From contig JAFMCB010000001.1 in assembly GCA_017858095.1 (NCBI GenBank), forward strand, positions 1 to 64,000: DNA of 64,000 bases. Direction: 5' to 3'. Below, one piece after another: positions 58,791 to 64,000 of this stretch. The stretch's first letter is position 1. Each line of letters begins with the position of its first letter. The notes under the pieces are model-generated. The model did no database searches. It saw only the letters and a program-made list of their open reading frames with translations, and had not been told where the DNA came from. Origin of the DNA: Methylophilaceae bacterium (lineage in GTDB: Bacteria; Pseudomonadota; Gammaproteobacteria; Burkholderiales; Methylophilaceae). A program made the position numbers and the translations under genes.

Positions 58791-59825
58791 TTATTTTCGA
58801 CAAGATTCTTTGAGGTTCTCAAACACTGTTTTTTTAAGCATAATCGACGACGATTTTTTAAAGTGATATTCAGTTAAATAATCAAGAAGATTTAAATAAT
58901 TTCTTAATTGAGTTGAGGAAATACAACCTGCAGACCACTCAATATTTGCTGACCTGACAACATCAACTACACTCTTATCAGCCTCTGCATAAAAAAAATT
59001 AATAAAAGCATTAAGTTTATCTAGATGCAAATTATTTTTTTGGCTATAGGGTTGCCAAATAAATGGTTTTTTTGCAAAAATTGCACGACACAAACTATCC
59101 TCTCCACGAACAAAATTAATATCACAAGCAAGTAATAATTGGTCATATTGATTCATTGAGACCATCTTGAATGGGTTAATATTCATTGACTCGCATTCTT
59201 TTCTGCTTAATTGCGTTATGCCCTCTAAAACAAAGGCGCTATAAGATTTTTTTACTACCATAAAATTCATCATAAGTTTTTGCAAATTAGTATGTGGATA
59301 GTAAAAAAAAGAGCACATGAGTTTTTTATTTTGTTTTTTTTCACTTGTAATACGCTGCACTAATGAAAATGGCTTTGAATCATTAAAATTTTTATCGAGC
59401 AACAGTCCCCCGCTGGCTTCACTAAATCCAGGGTAAAAATATTTTTTATTACAATTTGGATTAGTTGAAAATGATGGTTTGTAATGAAAATCATCAATCC
59501 AGGATTCTGCTGATAAATACTCGTAAATATAAAGATTTGTTTTTTCTTTAATATTTGCAAGGTAGTGATCAGGAATTAAAGTATCAAAAATACTTATAAT
59601 ATTTTTCGCTGGCACAACGTCACGTTCAATCTGATTAATATCGACCCAAATAAACAAATGATCAGGCTGTAAGTTATGAAACTCATCAAAAACAGCATCT
59701 TTTTTGATAAATAATCTCGCCGGGTTACTTTTTGTTGATAAACCTTCTGCTAATCGATAGGCAATTGATATATCACCAAAATTATCAATTGCTTTTACGA
59801 ATATATCAAAATTACTCAATAACAA
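58791..59825 (-). CDS. earP: EF-P arginine rhamnosyltransferase EarP
   Basis: Inverting glycosyltransferase (GT-B fold, former DUF2331) that adds rhamnose from dTDP-rhamnose to Arg32 of EF-P. The N-terminus shows KAIDNFGDISIAYRLAEGL with Asp14 and Asp18, matching the catalytic aspartates of the family, and the C-terminal half has NFVRGEDSLCRAIFAKKPFIWQPY, the nucleotide-sugar binding motif. Length 344 aa is slightly short (usually 370-390). It overlaps greB by 10 bp and precedes efp. An AT-rich, divergent sequence, but all key motifs are present. Confidence 0.94.
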   Translation of the reverse strand: MLLSNFDIFVKAIDNFGDISIAYRLAEGLSTKSNPARLFIKKDAVFDEFHNLQPDHLFIWVDINQIERDVVPAKNIISIFDTLIPDHYLANIKEKTNLYIYEYLSAESWIDDFHYKPSFSTNPNCNKKYFYPGFSEASGGLLLDKNFNDSKPFSLVQRITSEKKQNKKLMCSFFYYPHTNLQKLMMNFMVVKKSYSAFVLEGITQLSRKECESMNINPFKMVSMNQYDQLLLACDINFVRGEDSLCRAIFAKKPFIWQPYSQKNNLHLDKLNAFINFFYAEADKSVVDVVRSANIEWSAGCISSTQLRNYLNLLDYLTEYHFKKSSSIMLKKTVFENLKESCRK

Positions 59826-60295
59826 ATCTCCAGCACACTATATAACTTGGTGCCATTAGGGGTATCAACATCAACATTATCACCAATCATTTTTCCTATA
59901 AGAGCACGCGCTAATGGGCTATGCCAACTGATGTAGCTTGGATGATGATTTATTTCTTGAGCACCTACAATTCGAATATTTATTTCCTTTTCTTCATTTT
60001 CATCAAATAATTTTACTTTGGCTCCGAAAAATATTTTAGATTGGTCCATTTTTTCATCAAAATGAATAATATTTGCATCTTCAATATTGATTAATAAAAA
60101 TTTGATTCTGGCATCAATTTGACGCAACCGCTTCTTACCATAAATATAATCGCCATTTTCACTACGATCACCATTACCTGCAGCCCAGCTGATAACCTTA
60201 ACAAGATCAGGTCGCTCTTGTTTGATTAAATTATTTAATTCCTCCTGAAGCAATTTGAAGCCCTCGGGTGTTATATAATTTTTATTGATACTCAT
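59816..60295 (-). CDS. greB: Transcription elongation factor GreB
   Basis: Rescues backtracked RNA polymerase by stimulating transcript cleavage. The N-terminal coiled coil carries the acidic tip GDRSENGDYIYGKKRLRQID near residues 42-60, with the KRLR basic patch that separates GreB from GreA. The C-terminal FKBP-like domain ends SPLARALIGKMIGDNVDVDTPNG. Length 159 aa is normal. Its start is only 18 bp from the divergent AddB-like gene, so its promoter must lie within that gene's start or vice versa. Confidence 0.93.
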   Translation of the reverse strand: MSINKNYITPEGFKLLQEELNNLIKQERPDLVKVISWAAGNGDRSENGDYIYGKKRLRQIDARIKFLLINIEDANIIHFDEKMDQSKIFFGAKVKLFDENEEKEINIRIVGAQEINHHPSYISWHSPLARALIGKMIGDNVDVDTPNGTKLYSVLEICY

Positions 60296-60313
60296 AGTGA
60301 CTCTAGGTAATTA

Positions 60314-62947
60314 ATGATTAACCAATTCTACAACGCAATTCTATGCTCTACCTCAAATCAAGTTGATGATATTTTTCAACAACTTGAAAATAAAAGCACA
60401 AAAGATACATATCATCGACTCGAAGTCTTAACTATAGATCAGTGGGTGGCAAAGGAATACAAAAATCTAGAATTCATTAATCATGAACAAATCCCTAAAC
60501 AAATTATTAATAGCATTGACGAAAAATTCATATGGGAAAAAATAATAATAGATTCTATTAAGAAAAATATTCACAACAAATCAATTACCAACATAGATGA
60601 ATTATGTGAATTTTGTATGCGCTCCAATAAGCTGATTTCTGAATATGAAATCTCAGATAAAGATTTGAAGATGGATCAGTCCTATCGTGAAGCACGAATT
60701 TTTGCTGCTTGGCGCCAAGAATTCTATCAACATATCGAAGACAATCATTTTCTAACTCGTTATGACTTAATAAAACTATTTACAAAAATTATTGATGCAG
60801 ATAACTTCATTCGTGAGCAAAAGTTTTTGGTTGCCAATATTGATCCAGATAAAAAAAATTACCAACGCCTCATAAATGTTTTAGCAAAGAAAAATCAAAT
60901 ATATTGGATTAACGCAGAAGAAAAAAAATCTTCGCCAAAAATAAAAAGATACCAAAATATTGATTTAGAAATAAATGCTGTGTGCGACTGGGTAAGAAAT
61001 TGCCGAATTAAAGGTAAAAAAAATCTTCTTATTGTTAGCCCAGAGTTAAGCCAATATCAACAAATTTTAGAAAGTAAGATTAATAAAATCGTCCAGCCTG
61101 AAATTTACAAAGACTTATCTCAGTTTAGTAAAATTAAAACAAAGTTAAATCGCCCCCTATCCAATGAGCCGTCAATTAAATTTATGCAAAACCTTCTTTG
61201 GCTAATAATTGACGAAAAACCTCTTTCATTAACATGGCAGTCGATCCTTTATTATCCTAATTGGCTTGAAGGTACCGATCTTATAGCCAGACAAAAATTT
61301 GCTGATGTTTTAAAGAGTACAAAACAAAAAAAATTTAGTATTAAAAATATAATATTTTTACTTAATCTGCATAATGAAAAAGAAGAAAATGCACTAATAA
61401 ATTTATTAGAATTTCTATGTTTGATGGAACAAAAAAAGAATATTCTTGCAAAAAAACAGCCTATTGAAGAATTTAATTCTGTACTTATTGAGCTAAAAAG
61501 TAAATCTGGATGGTTTAAAAATAAAAAATATTTACCGTTTGAAATCAATATTTTAGAGTCTTTTGATAAGGTAATTAATTCAATTACTTCTAGCATAATT
61601 ACTGATAAAATCGAAGCAAAAGACTATTTTGCAATACTCAATTATCATTTAGATAATATTGTGCCCCAAACGCATTATCATGGGACCGAAATCACTCTAT
61701 CAGGATTTCTTGAAGACCATATTATTGATTACGATGGCGTATGGCTTCTTAATATGAATAATTGTTTTTGGCCAAAAAAAAATAACTACAATCCTTTTTT
61801 TTCCAAAAATCTCTTACAAAAGTATTGTATCTATGATGATGAATATTATGAGGAATTTACTTATCATAAAATTAATCAATTAGGTACGGGTGTTCACGAC
61901 TTCAATATATCATTTTCTAACATGAATAATGATGTTCCCATGACGCCATCATTAATAGAATTTCTGAATGTGGCTACTTTCATGCCAGAAAAAGTAAAGT
62001 ACTCCTCAATGTTGTCACACCAAGAGCTAATAAGTGATGAAATATCATTACCCTTAAGCCGTGATCAACTCATGCTAAAAAATGGTATTCGGACACTTGA
62101 AAATCAAAAAAAATGTCCTGCGTGGGCATTTTATGAAAACCGATGTGGTGCACTTAGTTTTTCCATTGATGACCCTGATGAGATGACAAAAATGGAGGAA
62201 GGCAACTTCATTCATCATTGCTTGGAGCGCTTTTGGTTAAGGTATAAAAGTCATTCTAGCCTGCTTAAGCTAAATGATCATGAGCTCATGCATATTTTAG
62301 CGAGATATGTTGATGATGAACTGAATAAGCTTAGAGATACAAAAACGAATTTAAGTAATGATCTTTTTGATTGTGAAAAAGATTATCTCCTAAAAGTACT
62401 CTTTCATTGGTTGAATTATGAAAAAGAAAGGAGCCCCTTTGACGTTCTGGGTGTTGAGGAAAGGTATGACATAGAGATTGAGTCATTAAAATTTAAAATT
62501 CGCATTGACCGCATTGACCAATTATCAAAAAATCAAAATATCATTTTAGATTATAAAACTGGTGCAAATATTCCAACACGTAAAAGTTTTTTTGCTGTTG
62601 ATATAGTGGATCTGCAATTACCAATTTATGCTATTTACGCGCCGATAAAAAATATTTCTGGCATTGGTATTGCAAGTATCAATCGTAATGGCAATAAATT
62701 ATTAGGCGTCACATCGGATGAAAAAATCACTATAACAAAAACATTTAACGGCAAAATTGATTCCGATTCAATTAAAAATTGGCATGACTTAAAGTTGCAA
62801 TGGGAAGAAATAATTAAAACTACCGCTGACTCCTATTTAAAAGGCGAATGTGCTGTTCAATTTAACGAAAAAACTGATTTTACTTATTGTCAAATTCTCC
62901 CACTATTAAGGCTTCCGGAAAAAAAATATCAATTTGAAAAACTATGA
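60314..62947 (+). CDS. AddB-like PD-(D/E)XK nuclease protein
   Basis: Large protein (877 aa) with a degenerate helicase-like front part and a C-terminal nuclease of the PD-(D/E)XK type: RIDRIDQLSKNQNIILDYKTGANI supplies the Asp-(D)-Lys triad and VDLQLPIYAIYA the QxxxY motif. The pairing with a downstream UvrD-like gene, which it overlaps by ATGA, is the AddAB layout of double-strand break repair. The N-terminal part is Lys-, Asn- and Ile-rich and has no intact Walker A that I can see. No Fe-S cysteine set is visible. It is likely the proteobacterial 'probable DNA repair protein' form of AddB. Confidence 0.8.
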   Translation: MINQFYNAILCSTSNQVDDIFQQLENKSTKDTYHRLEVLTIDQWVAKEYKNLEFINHEQIPKQIINSIDEKFIWEKIIIDSIKKNIHNKSITNIDELCEFCMRSNKLISEYEISDKDLKMDQSYREARIFAAWRQEFYQHIEDNHFLTRYDLIKLFTKIIDADNFIREQKFLVANIDPDKKNYQRLINVLAKKNQIYWINAEEKKSSPKIKRYQNIDLEINAVCDWVRNCRIKGKKNLLIVSPELSQYQQILESKINKIVQPEIYKDLSQFSKIKTKLNRPLSNEPSIKFMQNLLWLIIDEKPLSLTWQSILYYPNWLEGTDLIARQKFADVLKSTKQKKFSIKNIIFLLNLHNEKEENALINLLEFLCLMEQKKNILAKKQPIEEFNSVLIELKSKSGWFKNKKYLPFEINILESFDKVINSITSSIITDKIEAKDYFAILNYHLDNIVPQTHYHGTEITLSGFLEDHIIDYDGVWLLNMNNCFWPKKNNYNPFFSKNLLQKYCIYDDEYYEEFTYHKINQLGTGVHDFNISFSNMNNDVPMTPSLIEFLNVATFMPEKVKYSSMLSHQELISDEISLPLSRDQLMLKNGIRTLENQKKCPAWAFYENRCGALSFSIDDPDEMTKMEEGNFIHHCLERFWLRYKSHSSLLKLNDHELMHILARYVDDELNKLRDTKTNLSNDLFDCEKDYLLKVLFHWLNYEKERSPFDVLGVEERYDIEIESLKFKIRIDRIDQLSKNQNIILDYKTGANIPTRKSFFAVDIVDLQLPIYAIYAPIKNISGIGIASINRNGNKLLGVTSDEKITITKTFNGKIDSDSIKNWHDLKLQWEEIIKTTADSYLKGECAVQFNEKTDFTYCQILPLLRLPEKKYQFEKL

Positions 62948-64000
62948 TTAAAAAGAATCCAATTGATTATTTGGTAAGAAAAAAAGCAATAGGTCCAGGT
63001 TCATTTATTGTGAATGCTCCCGCGGGGTCTGGCAAAACAAGCATACTTATTCAACGATTTTTAAACCTATTATTAAAAGTAGATAAACCAACAGCAATCA
63101 TTGCTATCACATTCACAAATAAGGCTGCAATGGAGATGAAGCAGCGCATTGAAACAGCACTTAGTAGCGAAATTAAAGGCTCAGATAATGATGTGCTTAT
63201 AAAAAAAATTAAACATAAAGCGCAAGAATTAGGTTGGCATCCACGATTCTATGAGGAATTAAGGATTCTAACAATTGATAAATTAGCTCATCAAATCATC
63301 AATCAAACCTCCATCTTTGAAAATCATGGAAGAAACCTTACTACGGAGGAAAATCCAGAAGATTTATATGCTGACTCCGTTAAAGAAATAATTAATGAGT
63401 GTAAATACATAAAAACGATATTTACTTACCTAAACAATGATTATGCAAAAATCATTCAACAACTCGTCAATGCATTGAAGAAAAGAGGTCAGTGGTTACC
63501 AAAAATAATAGAGTATAAGAACAAAGAAATGAATCAACTTAAGAAAGAATATGAGAATTATGCTGAAAAAGAAATTAAAAATATTTTTGAACAAATAAAT
63601 GCTAGTTTTACTCGCGATGAAAAAAAAGAGATTAGATCTATCATTGAAGCTACCCAGGGGATTAATTTAAGCCAAAATGAATATCAATACTGGCATGATT
63701 TTGCCAAATTAATTTTCACGAATAATTATGAAATAAGAAAGCAGTTTGATAAAAGACAAGGGGTGAGTAACGACCAAAAAGGGGAGGATATTAAATTAAA
63801 AATAATAAATTTTATTAAAAATAATTACAATAAAATCAATATTTTAAAAAAGTTATCTACAGTGAATTATCTAAAAAAATATGATGATTTTTTACCTATT
63901 ATTCCAGACCTTATACTTATTCTTGCATTAATTTATCAACGGTTGAATGAAAAATTTACCGTTCAAAAAAAACTTGATTTTGAACAAGTCATGATTAATG
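62944..64000 (+). CDS. UvrD/Rep-type helicase, AddA-like (cut by window end)
   Basis: Only about 352 residues are visible; the frame is open at the right edge and so missing from the ORF track. The Walker A motif is IVNAPAGSGKTSILIQRFL near residue 25, and motif Ia is AIITFTNKAAMEMKQRI-like (AIAITFTNKAAMEMK), typical of AddA/RecB helicases. LTIDKLAHQI follows. It begins at the ATGA overlapping the AddB-like stop, so both should be made together for end resection. Whether its C-terminal nuclease is present cannot be judged here. Confidence 0.85.
   Translation, partial: MIKKNPIDYLVRKKAIGPGSFIVNAPAGSGKTSILIQRFLNLLLKVDKPTAIIAITFTNKAAMEMKQRIETALSSEIKGSDNDVLIKKIKHKAQELGWHPRFYEELRILTIDKLAHQIINQTSIFENHGRNLTTEENPEDLYADSVKEIINECKYIKTIFTYLNNDYAKIIQQLVNALKKRGQWLPKIIEYKNKEMNQLKKEYENYAEKEIKNIFEQINASFTRDEKKEIRSIIEATQGINLSQNEYQYWHDFAKLIFTNNYEIRKQFDKRQGVSNDQKGEDIKLKIINFIKNNYNKINILKKLSTVNYLKKYDDFLPIIPDLILILALIYQRLNEKFTVQKKLDFEQVMIN

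Noticed and set aside
1-64000. CRISPR arrays, tRNA or rRNA genes, insertion sequences, prophage or toxin-antitoxin genes
   Set aside because: I looked at all gaps and found no repeat-spacer pattern, cloverleaf, transposase or phage-type gene. Coding covers nearly all bases with housekeeping functions.

Overview
The window is AT-rich, very gene-dense DNA from a free-living gammaproteobacterium- or betaproteobacterium-like organism with a small genome. The best fit is a streamlined methylotroph of the order Methylophilales (OM43 / Methylopumilus type). This is an inference from three things: pqqBCDE plus formate-tetrahydrofolate ligase (C1 metabolism), the gene order leuCDB-asd-fimV-truA-trpFBA-accD-folC-SPOR-cvpA-purF-metZ that is typical of Betaproteobacteria, and intergenic gaps that are mostly zero or negative. 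I see no insertion sequence, prophage, CRISPR, rRNA or tRNA. No stretch over 300 bases lacks a gene.

Layout. 1-8956 (minus): the 5' part of rnr, then hpt, galU, moaE, moaD, rmuC, metY, a YigZ-family gene, fhs and a CysB-like regulator. 9050-15698 (plus): a sulfur-assimilation run with a TauE-type permease, sulfite reductase hemoprotein, DUF934 protein, APS reductase, cysD, cysN, then a 7Fe ferredoxin and a small lipoprotein. 15695-20031 (minus): an MFS exporter and pqqBCDE, without pqqA. 20103-26952 (minus): gyrA-serC-pheA-hisC-aroF, closed by an intrinsic terminator. 27040-28350: metZ with its own promoter, a SAM-II-like riboswitch and a terminator. 28351-46599 (minus): nineteen genes with no gap above 21 bp, covering arginine, leucine, aspartate-family, tryptophan, fatty acid, folate and purine synthesis. 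46652-47276: a PuuD-like haem-type membrane protein and an unlisted 32-residue membrane peptide. 47368-52697: a DMT transporter, a NarL-type two-component system and acs with a tandem-palindrome operator. 52760-64000: yhdP-like, tldD, efp with its rhamnosyltransferase earP, greB, and an AddB-like/AddA-like nuclease-helicase pair cut by the window end.

How it works together. PQQ supplies the cofactor for periplasmic methanol dehydrogenase (not in this window), and Fhs joins formate to tetrahydrofolate. Sulfate is reduced through APS to sulfide, which MetY and MetZ put into homocysteine. metZ appears to be switched off by S-adenosylmethionine through RNA.

The most interesting signals are regulatory rather than new gene systems: the metZ riboswitch, the paired palindromes upstream of acs next to a two-component system, a hairpin over the ribosome binding site of the TauE gene, and a possible attenuator before argD. 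I did not find a clearly undescribed multi-gene system.
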